NCBI RefSeq assembly: GCF_049056525.1 | Contig: NZ_JBHUPT010000060.1 | Location: 1-64,000 of the forward strand | DNA length: 64,000 bases | DNA from: Leisingera coralii | GTDB lineage: Bacteria; Pseudomonadota; Alphaproteobacteria; Rhodobacterales; Rhodobacteraceae | Direction: 5' to 3' | Shown here: piece after piece, positions 16,982 to 24,807 of the stretch | How the letters are laid out: the number at the start of each line of letters is the position of its first letter | Numbering within the stretch: position 1 is the first letter of the stretch | Notes under the pieces: generated by a model | What the model was told of the DNA's origin: nothing | Databases searched by the model: none | The model's input: the letters and a program-made list of their open reading frames with translations, nothing else | Position numbers and translations under genes: made by a program

Positions 16982-19171
16982 TCAGGAAACTTTGATCCTG
17001 TTCGCGTTGGGGTGATTGGCCGGCGGCCGGCCCAGAGTTACATCCGGCCCCGGGCTGCCGGTTTTGGCCCGGCGTTTCAGCTGTTTGATCACAACCGGGC
17101 ATTTGGCTTCGGATTGGTACAGAACCTGGCAATGCAGGCAGTCAACACATTCGTTCGGGTTGATCTCACCGGTTGGGTGGATGGCCTGAACGGGGCACTC
17201 GTTGGCACAGGTCTGGCAGGGGTGGCCGCATTCGTGGTAGCGCTTCAGCCAGTCGAACATCCGCACCCGCGCCGGGATCGCCAGCGCCGCGCCCAGCGGG
17301 CACAGGTAGCGGCAGTAGAAGCGTTCTATGAACAACCCGGCCAGCAAGAGCGCCACGGCAAAGACCACAAACGGCCAGTCGCGCACGAACTTCAGGATGA
17401 TCGCGGTCTTGAACGGTTCCACCTCGGCGTAGGTTTCCGCCAGCGGAATCGACACCATCGAGATGCCGAACAGGCCGAGGAAGATCATGTATTTCGCAGG
17501 CCACAGGCGCTCATGCAGCCCCCACGGCAGGGTGATCTGCGGCACCTTGAAGGCGCGGGCGATCTTGTTTGTCAGCTCCTGCAGCGCGCCGAACGGGCAC
17601 AGCCAGCCGCAATAGGCGCCCCGGCCCCAGAACAGCAGTGCTGCAGCAACCGCAAACCATTGGATAAACACCAGCGGATCCAGCAAAAAGGCATCCCAGG
17701 AAAAGCCGCTGCGCAAAGACCCCGCCAGCGCCATCAGGTTCACCACGCTCAGCTGCGCATTGGCGTACCAGCCCAGGAACACGAGGGTGACGGTCAGGTA
17801 TCCGATGCGGAACCAGTAGAAGGTGCGCGCATTCACGGTCGCCTGGAACTGGAAGAAGAACACCCCTGTCAGCACCAGCAGCATCACGCCCAGCACACCG
17901 ATCTCGACGGTGCGGTCCTTCCAGATCCGCTGCCACAGCGCCGCTTTGGCAGCAGCTTCGCCGGTGTCGTCCTCCACAACTTTGGGCGCAGGCGCGGCGG
18001 GCAGCAGATATTGTTCCGGCAGCTTATAGCCCAAATCAAAAGTCAGGAACGCCCGCTCCAGCGCGCCCACCGACCGCTGCACCAAGAGCTGCAGGCGGAA
18101 CGGCTCAGCAGGATCAAACTCCGCATCTGCCAGGATCTTGAACAAGTCCAGCTCGCCAAAGCTGGGGCTGTCCGCCGTGGCCAGCTCTCCCAGCCGCTTG
18201 TGCTGGCGGTCAAAGAACCGCACCGAGGCATCGCCCTGGATCATCTGGATCCGGTCAAAGATACCGCCGCGGACATAGCCCGAACCCTTGAAGCTGTAGC
18301 TTCCGCGCCCCAGCACCAGGATGGCGTGCTCGCCCTCCTTCAGCCAGGACTTCAGGTTCCGGTACTCCGCCTCGCCCAGCAGCGACTTGCCGATCGACGG
18401 CACCGAAACCAGAGCCATGTGCATGTCGATGAAGGTGTCGTCCGGCGCGCCGCGCTCACGGCGGCGGATCGCGCGCTGGTCACCGGTGGCCTCAAAGGCC
18501 GCGTTGATCTGGCCGACGTCCAGCGTCATCCGCCGCACAGAGCCGTCGCCCGCCAGCATGGTCCAGTCCGCGACCTCCTCGCGGGTCATGTCAACCTCAC
18601 GCTTCGGCCCGTCCGGCTGGACCGGTGACAGCCCGCCCAGCCCCAGCGCCCGGGCCACCTTGATGCCCGCCCGCACCAGGCTGTCATCGATCACCATTAT
18701 CGTCACCGTCGCGCCAGAAATAATGTCGAGGTCATGGGCATCGCCGCCCGCCACCGCCTCAGCCTTGAGGTCGAGCCCGGCGTAGCCTTCGGTCAGCTTG
18801 ACCATCTTGGAATTGGGGATGCCGATCAGCACGATAGGTTCGGAGTGCTTGACCAGCTTTACGCCTGTCAGCACCGCATCGGTGTCGATCGCGGCCACCA
18901 CATGGATCGGCTTGCCGCTGTATCCGGTGGTGCCGACAAAATCGGAGGTCAGAAAGGCGTAGGCGACCGTTTCGCCCGCTTTCAGCACTGGCGCCACCGG
19001 CACATCGGCGCGCACCGGGCCAAATGCCTCGGCGCCGGGCACCAGATCAGCAGGTGTCAGTTCTGTCAGGAAAGAGTCGAGGCTGTCTGCCTCGGCTGTC
19101 ACCGCACATACAGCGGTGAGTGTCATCACAAGGGCTGTCAGCCAGCCCCGGAAGGCGCGTGTCAGGACCAT
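16982..19171 (-). CDS. nosR: NosR flavo-iron-sulfur membrane protein
   Basis: 729 residues. An N-terminal signal/anchor precedes a periplasmic FMN-binding domain with the covalent flavinylation motif SGATVT (Thr around residue 155). Next come several membrane helices with polyferredoxin-type cysteine motifs (CGWLCPFGALQE, CRYLCPLGAA). A C-terminal cytoplasmic pair of [4Fe-4S] motifs ends the protein (CQTCANECPVQAIHP and CVDCLHCQVLYQSEAKCP). NosR donates electrons to NosZ and is needed for nos expression. The flavinylation Thr requires an ApbE-type transferase such as NosX, which is not encoded here. Confidence 0.95.
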   Translation of the reverse strand: MVLTRAFRGWLTALVMTLTAVCAVTAEADSLDSFLTELTPADLVPGAEAFGPVRADVPVAPVLKAGETVAYAFLTSDFVGTTGYSGKPIHVVAAIDTDAVLTGVKLVKHSEPIVLIGIPNSKMVKLTEGYAGLDLKAEAVAGGDAHDLDIISGATVTIMVIDDSLVRAGIKVARALGLGGLSPVQPDGPKREVDMTREEVADWTMLAGDGSVRRMTLDVGQINAAFEATGDQRAIRRRERGAPDDTFIDMHMALVSVPSIGKSLLGEAEYRNLKSWLKEGEHAILVLGRGSYSFKGSGYVRGGIFDRIQMIQGDASVRFFDRQHKRLGELATADSPSFGELDLFKILADAEFDPAEPFRLQLLVQRSVGALERAFLTFDLGYKLPEQYLLPAAPAPKVVEDDTGEAAAKAALWQRIWKDRTVEIGVLGVMLLVLTGVFFFQFQATVNARTFYWFRIGYLTVTLVFLGWYANAQLSVVNLMALAGSLRSGFSWDAFLLDPLVFIQWFAVAAALLFWGRGAYCGWLCPFGALQELTNKIARAFKVPQITLPWGLHERLWPAKYMIFLGLFGISMVSIPLAETYAEVEPFKTAIILKFVRDWPFVVFAVALLLAGLFIERFYCRYLCPLGAALAIPARVRMFDWLKRYHECGHPCQTCANECPVQAIHPTGEINPNECVDCLHCQVLYQSEAKCPVVIKQLKRRAKTGSPGPDVTLGRPPANHPNANRIKVS

Positions 19172-19626
19172 GGCGCCTCTCCTTTGCTTTGAGTGGCTGC
19201 CACGGACGCGCTGGGTGCGCGTTCGGATTCTATCTTGGTCACCAGCGGAGGGCCGCGGCCCTCATGCCAGTATTGCGCCGGGTTGGACTGGACTGCAGTG
19301 CCCGCGGGCAGCAGCACAGCACAAACTGCCGTCCGGCTGATGCCGGATGGCTGCGGGCTCACCGGCCCGGCCCCGTTTTCAGCTGCGCACAGGGCGCAGG
19401 TGCTGCACTTGGGGCAATCCTGCTGTTCTTGGCTGTCCTCGGCGGCAACCTGAATCTCCACCACGCCAAACTCGCCGCAGATCTCGATCATCTCGCCACC
19501 GACAGCTGCCTGCCCCGCACCGGGAAAGGCCACCTGCAGCACCAGCATGATAACCGCGCACAGCCCTGCCAGCCGCCGGGCAAACCCGGCGCGAAAGGCG
19601 GAAGATGTGAAAAGGGTGCGCGGCAT
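19162..19626 (-). CDS. nosC: NosC-like small exported Cys-rich protein
   Basis: 154 residues that overlap the nosR start by 10 bases, so the gene belongs to the nos operon. The N-terminus has a basic stretch and one hydrophobic segment (about residues 20-40), consistent with a signal or single anchor. The mature part holds CPKCSTCALC, four cysteines in a CxxCxxCxxC run (71, 74, 77, 80). In Paracoccus denitrificans the nos cluster is nosCRZDFYLX and nosC encodes a small CxxCxxC protein of unknown function. Position and motif support the same assignment here. A metal- or copper-handling role is plausible but unproven. Confidence 0.7.
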   Translation of the reverse strand: MPRTLFTSSAFRAGFARRLAGLCAVIMLVLQVAFPGAGQAAVGGEMIEICGEFGVVEIQVAAEDSQEQQDCPKCSTCALCAAENGAGPVSPQPSGISRTAVCAVLLPAGTAVQSNPAQYWHEGRGPPLVTKIESERAPSASVAATQSKGEAPWS

Positions 19627-19688
19627 CTGTTACAAGATTCTCTTGCTGCATTCGCCGCCGACACTACTGGGAACAGCAGCGCCGCAAT

Positions 19689-19702
19689 TTGATGTATGTC
19701 AG
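19689..19702 (-). promoter_or_regulatory. FNR/NnrR-like box upstream of nosC
   Basis: On the minus strand it reads CTGAC-ATAC-ATCAA, which keeps the TGA-N6-TCA core of CRP/FNR-family sites. It lies about 63 bases before the nosC start codon, so a transcription start about 40 bases downstream of it would leave a short leader. This fits anaerobic or NO-dependent activation of nosCRZDFYL by FnrL or NnrR. No such regulator gene is present in the window. Confidence 0.55.
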
Positions 19703-19764
19703 ATAAACCTGATTTTTTGGGACATTCTCCGGCCGCCCCCGGAACGGCCTAACCCCCCGGCATT

Positions 19765-20526
19765 TCAGCCTTTCTCAAGCCGCCGGAAGGCCAAAGCAAT
19801 CACCCCTGCGATGGCCATATAGACAACAGCCAGAAGCAGCAGCGGCTCATAAACGATGAATGTATCGGCCCGCACACGGGAGGATACAGCATAGATCTCC
19901 ACCACCGTGATCGTCGCCACCAGCGGCGTTGCTTTCAGCTGCAGGATGGTTTCGCCGCCCAAGGTCGGCAGCACATTGCGCACCGCCTGTGGCAGCCAGA
20001 TCCGGCGGAACATGGTGAAGCGCGGCATGCCAAAGGACTTGGCCGCCTCCAGCTGCCCCTTGGCCACGCCGGAGAACGCGCCCCGCATCACCTCGCCCTC
20101 ATAGCCCGCATAAGACAGGGTCAGCGCCAGCACCGCATAGGGCCAGGCCTGCCGCAGGTAGGGCCACAGCTCGGAGGAGCGGATCCATGGGAACTGCGGA
20201 AACAGTGAGCCCAGCCCGTAATAGAGCAGCCAGATTTGCAACAAGAGCGGCGTACCGCGGATGATGGTGCAGAAAGTACGGGCCGGAATGGACAGATACC
20301 AGGGGCCAACCGCCTGCGCCAATCCCAGCGGCACTGCCAAAAGGAAGCCAAGGAAGGTCGAGACCGCCAGGATCCAGATCGTGGCCCACAGCCCTTCCAG
20401 CGCCAAGGGCGCGTATTTCGGGATCCAGTCCCAGCGCAGCGCAAAGGCGCACCAGATCACCATCGCCGCAAAGACCAGCATCATCACGATGCGGTGCGGC
20501 TGCATCAGGTCCTTCAGGCCAATCAT
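19765..20526 (-). CDS. Polar amino-acid ABC permease 2 (HisM/ArtM-like)
   Basis: 253-residue membrane permease of the polar amino-acid (His/Arg/Lys/octopine) type, with about five helices and the EAA loop AKSFGMPRFTMFRRIWLPQA. The start at 20526 overlaps the preceding permease stop by 4 bases, and the N-terminus MIGLKDLMQPHRIV fits; a longer frame from 20601 would overlap far into that gene. It is the last gene of a four-gene ABC operon. The adjacent arginine-catabolism genes make arginine or methylated arginine the likely cargo. Confidence 0.88.
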   Translation of the reverse strand: MIGLKDLMQPHRIVMMLVFAAMVIWCAFALRWDWIPKYAPLALEGLWATIWILAVSTFLGFLLAVPLGLAQAVGPWYLSIPARTFCTIIRGTPLLLQIWLLYYGLGSLFPQFPWIRSSELWPYLRQAWPYAVLALTLSYAGYEGEVMRGAFSGVAKGQLEAAKSFGMPRFTMFRRIWLPQAVRNVLPTLGGETILQLKATPLVATITVVEIYAVSSRVRADTFIVYEPLLLLAVVYMAIAGVIALAFRRLEKG

Positions 20527-21269
20527 CGCGTGCCTCCCTTCAGCGAGGGCTGGCCGCGCCTTGCCCATTTCTCCACCCGGGCAAAGACCGCGCCAGAGCA
20601 CAGCGTCACCATCAGGTACAGAAAGCCCGCCGCCAGGAAAAAGGTGAAATAGGCCCGCGTGCTGCTCGCCGCCTGGCGGGTTTCCAGCGTCAGCTCATTA
20701 AATCCGACCACTGCCAGCAGCGCGGTGTCCTTAGTGGCGATCAGCCAAAGGTTCGCTAACCCCGGCACCGCAAAGCTCATCATCGCCGGGATCGTCACCC
20801 GCCGCATGATCATGAAGGCCGGCATCCCGTAGGACTTCGCCGCCTCGATCTGCCCCACTGGCACCGCCTTAATGGCGCCGCGCAGCACTTCGGTGGCATA
20901 GGCCCCCTGCACCACGCCCAATACCCAGATGCCGGCCGCAACGCCGTTGATCTCGACCCGACCGCCACCCATCGCCTCGGAGATCTTGTTGATGATATCG
21001 CTGCCCACGTAATAGAGGATCAGGATCAGCACCAGTTCCGGCACCGCCCGGATCACCGTGGTGTAGATGGCGAGAAGATCACGCGTGACCTTCCCGCCGT
21101 AGAGTTTGCCATAGGCCCCGAACAGCCCGATCACCAGCCCCAGCCCAAAAGCGCCAAAGGCGATCTGCAGGGAGTTGGCAAGCCCGCGCAACAGGTTGCC
21201 TCCCCAGCCCGACAGCGACAGCAGCTCTGCGCTGGCGCCGAGGCCCAGTAGTTCGAACAGTCCGGTCAC
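20523..21269 (-). CDS. Polar amino-acid ABC permease 1 (HisQ/ArtQ-like)
   Basis: 248-residue permease with an N-terminal GWGGNLLRGLANSLQIAFGA stretch and the EAA loop AKSYGMPAFMIMRRVTIPAMM. It pairs with the permease at 19765 as the heterodimeric channel of a His/Arg-type importer. It starts 9 bases after the end of the binding-protein gene. Confidence 0.88.
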   Translation of the reverse strand: MTGLFELLGLGASAELLSLSGWGGNLLRGLANSLQIAFGAFGLGLVIGLFGAYGKLYGGKVTRDLLAIYTTVIRAVPELVLILILYYVGSDIINKISEAMGGGRVEINGVAAGIWVLGVVQGAYATEVLRGAIKAVPVGQIEAAKSYGMPAFMIMRRVTIPAMMSFAVPGLANLWLIATKDTALLAVVGFNELTLETRQAASSTRAYFTFFLAAGFLYLMVTLCSGAVFARVEKWARRGQPSLKGGTR

Positions 21270-21278
21270 GGCAGCACC

Positions 21279-22043
21279 TTAGTAGATGCTGGTGGTGAAG
21301 TATTTGGCAGTGATTTTCTCGTGGGTGCCGTCGGCCAGGATCGCCGCGATACCCTTGTTCAGCGCCTCGCGCAGCGCGTCGTCGCCCTTGCGCACGCCAG
21401 CGCCGACACCGCGGCCCAGGATCGCCGGGTCATCCGCCACCGCGCCCTTGATCTCGCAGCAGCCGCCGGTGTCCGACCCGACGAAATCCGCCATTGCGAT
21501 GCTATCCGCCTGGGTCGCGTCGATGCGGCCCGCAAACAGGTCCTGGTTGGCTTCATCCTGGGTCTGGTAAACCTTCAGCTCCGCATCCTTGAAGTATTCC
21601 TGCGCATAGGCTTGGTGGATGGTCGAGGCCTGGATGCCGACAATCTTGCCCGCCAGAGATTCCGGTGTCGGCGCAATGTCCATCGACTTGTCCGCCACAA
21701 TCACCGCCGGGGTGTTGTAGTAGGGATCGGAGAAATCAATGGTCTTCATCCGCTCCTCGGTGATCGACATGGAGGCCATGATGGCGTCGATCTGCTGGCC
21801 GGTCAGCGACGGAATGATACCGTCCCAGGCCACCGGCGTGATCACGCAGTCCAGTTCAGCCGCGGCGCAGACCGCGCCAATCACCTCGACCTCCCAGCCG
21901 ACCCAGTTGCCGGAGCTGTCGAGCGAGGCAAACGGCGGATAGGGTTCGGCAGCGATGCCGATTTTCACCTGTTCCGCAGCCGCGGCACCAGCGGACAGAG
22001 CGGCAGCCGTGGTGGCTGCGGTAAGCAATGCTTTCAGTTTCAT
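21279..22043 (-). CDS. Polar amino-acid-binding periplasmic protein (SBP family 3)
   Basis: 254 residues with a Sec signal peptide ending near GAAAAEQ. The mature part carries family-3 features: IGIAAEPYPPFASLDSSG, GWEVEVIGAVC, AIMASMSITEERMKTIDFS and YYNTPAVIV, as in HisJ/ArtJ/octopine-binding proteins. A GGGAG ribosome site precedes the start. A Cys-Cys pair at GGCCEI is typical of some Arg/His binders. Specificity for arginine or its derivatives is inferred from the neighbours. Confidence 0.88.
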   Translation of the reverse strand: MKLKALLTAATTAAALSAGAAAAEQVKIGIAAEPYPPFASLDSSGNWVGWEVEVIGAVCAAAELDCVITPVAWDGIIPSLTGQQIDAIMASMSITEERMKTIDFSDPYYNTPAVIVADKSMDIAPTPESLAGKIVGIQASTIHQAYAQEYFKDAELKVYQTQDEANQDLFAGRIDATQADSIAMADFVGSDTGGCCEIKGAVADDPAILGRGVGAGVRKGDDALREALNKGIAAILADGTHEKITAKYFTTSIY

Positions 22044-22082
22044 CTTAATCTCCCAGTTGGTTTTTATTTTGGTGGTAGAGGA

Positions 22083-22880
22083 TCAGGCGACCGAGCTCAG
22101 GAATTGCTTCAGCCGGTCTGATTGCGGGTTGCCAAAGACCTCGGCAGGCGGCCCCTGCTCTTCGATGCGGCCCTGGTACAGGTAGACAACGTGGTTCGCG
22201 ACTTCGCGTGCGAACTTCATTTCATGGGTCACCAGCAGCATTGTGCGCCCCTCGGCAGCCAGGTCGCGGATCACCGTCAGCACCTCGCCCACCAGTTCCG
22301 GGTCCAGCGCCGAGGTAGGCTCGTCAAACAGCATCGCCGACGGGTTCACCGCCAGCGCCCGGGCAATCGCCGCCCGCTGCTGCTGGCCGCCGGACAGATA
22401 GGCAGGATAAGTGTCCTCCTTGCCGCCCAGCCCCACCCGGTTCAGCAGCTCATGCGCCCGCGCGACGGCCTCGGCCTTGGGCACTTTCAGCACATGCACT
22501 GGCACCTCGATCACGTTCTCCAGCAGCGTGCGGTGGGTCCACAGGTTGAACTGCTGGAACACCATCGCCAGCTTGGTCCGGATGCGTTCGATCTGCTTCT
22601 GGTTTGCCGGGCTGCCATCACCCCGCATCACCACTTCCTCGCCGCCGATCACGATCTTGCCGGAGCTCGGCGTCTCCAGAAAATTGATGCAGCGCAGCAT
22701 GGTGGACTTGCCGGACCCGGAGCCGCCGATGAGCGCCACCACATCCCCCTGATGCGCGGTCAGATCAACACCCTTCAGCACTTCCAGATTGCCGAACGAC
22801 TTGTGCAGATCCTCGACCCGGATCGCCTCCCGGCGCGTATCGGTTTCCGGAGCTGATGCGGCTGCTGCGACTGTGTCCAT
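22083..22880 (-). CDS. Polar amino-acid ABC ATPase (HisP/ArtP-like)
   Basis: 265-residue ATPase. Walker A is GGSGSGKST, the signature is LSGGQQQRAAIARAL, Walker B is MLFDEPTSALDPELVGEVL, and the switch is VTHEMKFAREV. This is the standard HisP/GlnQ pattern. The start at 22880 is chosen because the upstream extension to 22958 runs through the operator region and has no ribosome site. It is the first gene of the importer operon and diverges from tetR. Confidence 0.9.
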   Translation of the reverse strand: MDTVAAAASAPETDTRREAIRVEDLHKSFGNLEVLKGVDLTAHQGDVVALIGGSGSGKSTMLRCINFLETPSSGKIVIGGEEVVMRGDGSPANQKQIERIRTKLAMVFQQFNLWTHRTLLENVIEVPVHVLKVPKAEAVARAHELLNRVGLGGKEDTYPAYLSGGQQQRAAIARALAVNPSAMLFDEPTSALDPELVGEVLTVIRDLAAEGRTMLLVTHEMKFAREVANHVVYLYQGRIEEQGPPAEVFGNPQSDRLKQFLSSVA

Positions 22881-22928
22881 CTTTGCGTCTTCCCGAATTT
22901 TCCGATTGCAGTAAGCCGCGACTCGAGT

Positions 22929-22948
22929 AATTATGCAAGTGTATAATT
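22929..22948. promoter_or_regulatory. Near-perfect 20-bp palindrome, candidate TetR operator
   Basis: AATTAT (22929-22934) and ATAATT (22943-22948) are the outer arms of a palindrome in which 8 of 10 base pairs match. It sits in the 98-base gap between the divergent transporter ATPase start (22880) and the TetR start (22979). TetR proteins typically bind such sites to repress both directions. Confidence 0.65.
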
Positions 22949-22978
22949 TCTCCGCCAAGCAAAAAAGCAGGAGCTGAG

Positions 22979-23626
22979 GTGACCGACGAGCGCCGCAAAT
23001 TCAAACGCGAATCCGCCGAGGCGCGGAAGGAAGCGCTGATCCTCGCCACCCTGGAATTGGTGGCGGAGAACGGCGTGCGCGGCGCCACGGTGCGGGGCAT
23101 TGCCCAGCGCGCCGACGTCACCCAGGGGCTGATCCGGCATTACTTCAGCTCAAAGGAAGAGCTGATCATCGCCGCCTACGAGCACCACATGACCGCCATG
23201 ACCGATCAGACATTTGCCCCCGCGGCGGGGGTGGACGGTACAGCACTGGCCAGGCTCACCGCCTTTGTGAATGCCTCGCTGACGCCGCCGGTTGTGGATC
23301 CACGGTCCATCGCGCTCTGGGCCAGTTTCCTCAACAAGGTGCAGCAGGACCCGCAGATGAAGGCCACACACGAACGCACCTATGCCTACTTCCGCGACCA
23401 CCTGGAGGGGTTGATCGCCGCCGCGCTGGAGGAAGCCGGCCACCCGGCCGCATCCGCCCGGCTGCGCCAACTGGCGATTGCCTGCAATGCGGTGATCGAC
23501 GGCCTGTGGCTGGAGGGCGGCGCCCTTCCGGACGCCTTTGCGCCGGGTGAACTGGCAGACATCGGACGGCAGTCGGTTGCCGCAATAACAGGTTTGAATT
23601 TGGAGCAGGAGGCTGAAAAGACATGA
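22979..23626 (+). CDS. TetR-family repressor (BetI-like)
   Basis: 215 residues that start with GTG after an AGGAG site. The N-terminal TetR DNA-binding domain is at about residues 12-58 (ATLELVAENGVRGATVRGIA, VTQGLIRHYFSSKEEL). The C-terminal part resembles the BetI-type ligand domain (IALWASFLNKVQQDPQM...). It overlaps the aminotransferase gene by 4 bases, so it is co-expressed with the pathway it probably regulates. The ligand is likely arginine, a methylarginine or a 2-oxo acid derived from them, by context only. Confidence 0.85.
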   Translation: MTDERRKFKRESAEARKEALILATLELVAENGVRGATVRGIAQRADVTQGLIRHYFSSKEELIIAAYEHHMTAMTDQTFAPAAGVDGTALARLTAFVNASLTPPVVDPRSIALWASFLNKVQQDPQMKATHERTYAYFRDHLEGLIAAALEEAGHPAASARLRQLAIACNAVIDGLWLEGGALPDAFAPGELADIGRQSVAAITGLNLEQEAEKT

Positions 23627-24807
23627 GGCTGACAGCAATCACTGAACGGCTGGCCGGACTGGGCGGCGGCAAATGGGAAGTGCACCTGAAGGCCCGGCAG
23701 ATGGCCGCGGCCGGTGCCGACCTTGTGGAGATGACCATCGGTGAACCGGACGTGCCCACCCCGCCGGAACTGGTGGAAGCCGCTGCGCAGGCAATGCACG
23801 CAGGCCGCACCGGCTATTCCGACGGCCGCGGCGAGGCACATCTGCGCGCCGCATTGGCTGAATCCTACAGCGCCAGCCGCGGGCGGGAGTTCGGACCGGA
23901 AAACATCCTCTGTTTCCCCGGAACCCAAACCGCGCTTTACGCAGTGCTGCAAGGCGTGGCCGAACCCGGTACCGAAGTGCTGGTAGGCGACCCCATGTAT
24001 GCGACTTACGAGGGTGTGATCCGCGCCTCCGGAGCGGAGATGGTGCCGGTGCCGCTGCGCCCGGAGGCCGGGTTCCGGATGCAAGCCAGTGACATTGCAG
24101 CGCGCATCACCCCGCGCAGCCGCGCCATCCTGCTGACAACCCCGCACAATCCGACCGGCGCCATTCTCGCCCCGCAGGACCTGCGCGAAATCGGCGAATT
24201 GGCAGTACAGCACGATCTATGGATCATCTCGGATGAGGTCTATGAGCAGCTGGTATTCGAGGGCGCGGAGTTCGTTTCGCCCCTATCCGATCCCGCCCTC
24301 GCAGAGCGGGTGATCGCGGTCTCCTCGATCTCCAAGTCCCACGCCGCACCGGGCTTCCGCAGCGGCTGGTGCGCCGGACCGGAGGCCTTCTGCACCGCCC
24401 TGCTGCCGGTGTCGGAGACCATGCTGTTCGGCAACCAGCCCTTCATCGCCGACATGACCGAAAGGGCGGTGCGCGAGGGCTCCTCGGTGGCCGCAGGCAT
24501 GGCGTTCCGCTTTGCCGCCCGTGCCGCCCTGCTGGAACAGCGCCTGCATGGAGAGACCCGGCTGCACGTCCACCGCCCCGAGGCAGGCATGTTTGCCCTG
24601 ATCGAGGTATCCGCAACCGGCATGGACGGCGACGCCTATGCCTGGGACCTGCTGAACAGCGGCGTTGCCGTGATGCCCGGCTCCGCCTTCGGCGAAGGCC
24701 TCAAGGACTGGGTGCGCGTTGCCCTGACAATTGATGACACCAGCTTTGCGACCGCCCTCGACCGGATCGTGGCGCACGCGAACTCCAAGGCACGAGGCGC
24801 GGCATGA
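23623..24807 (+). CDS. aruH: Arginine:pyruvate transaminase-like class I aminotransferase (AruH-like)
   Basis: 394-residue fold-type I PLP enzyme. Lys238 in SSISKSHAAPGFRSGW is the Schiff-base lysine. NPTG (in TTPHNPTGA) and SDEVYEQL are the usual cofactor motifs. The sequence pattern follows Pseudomonas AruH closely (SISKSHA..G.R.GW, GDP(M)Y.TYE, MISDEVY-like), and the next gene is an AruI-like decarboxylase. AruH converts L-arginine and pyruvate to 5-guanidino-2-oxopentanoate and alanine. It is coupled to tetR upstream and the ThDP gene downstream by 4-base overlaps. Other basic amino acids or citrulline remain possible substrates. Confidence 0.72.
   Translation: MRLTAITERLAGLGGGKWEVHLKARQMAAAGADLVEMTIGEPDVPTPPELVEAAAQAMHAGRTGYSDGRGEAHLRAALAESYSASRGREFGPENILCFPGTQTALYAVLQGVAEPGTEVLVGDPMYATYEGVIRASGAEMVPVPLRPEAGFRMQASDIAARITPRSRAILLTTPHNPTGAILAPQDLREIGELAVQHDLWIISDEVYEQLVFEGAEFVSPLSDPALAERVIAVSSISKSHAAPGFRSGWCAGPEAFCTALLPVSETMLFGNQPFIADMTERAVREGSSVAAGMAFRFAARAALLEQRLHGETRLHVHRPEAGMFALIEVSATGMDGDAYAWDLLNSGVAVMPGSAFGEGLKDWVRVALTIDDTSFATALDRIVAHANSKARGAA

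Noticed and set aside
13710..17015. Very long plus-strand open frame (about 1100 codons) opposite nosF, nosD and nosZ
   Set aside because: It is antisense to well-supported nos genes, has no family pattern and arises from high-GC codon bias on the other strand.
17012..18628. Plus-strand open frame opposite nosR
   Set aside because: Gln/Arg/His-rich shadow of nosR with no recognisable domain.
19703..19764. Terminator of the amino-acid importer operon
   Set aside because: A short GC stem is followed by A residues, not T, on the transcribed strand; no confident terminator is visible.
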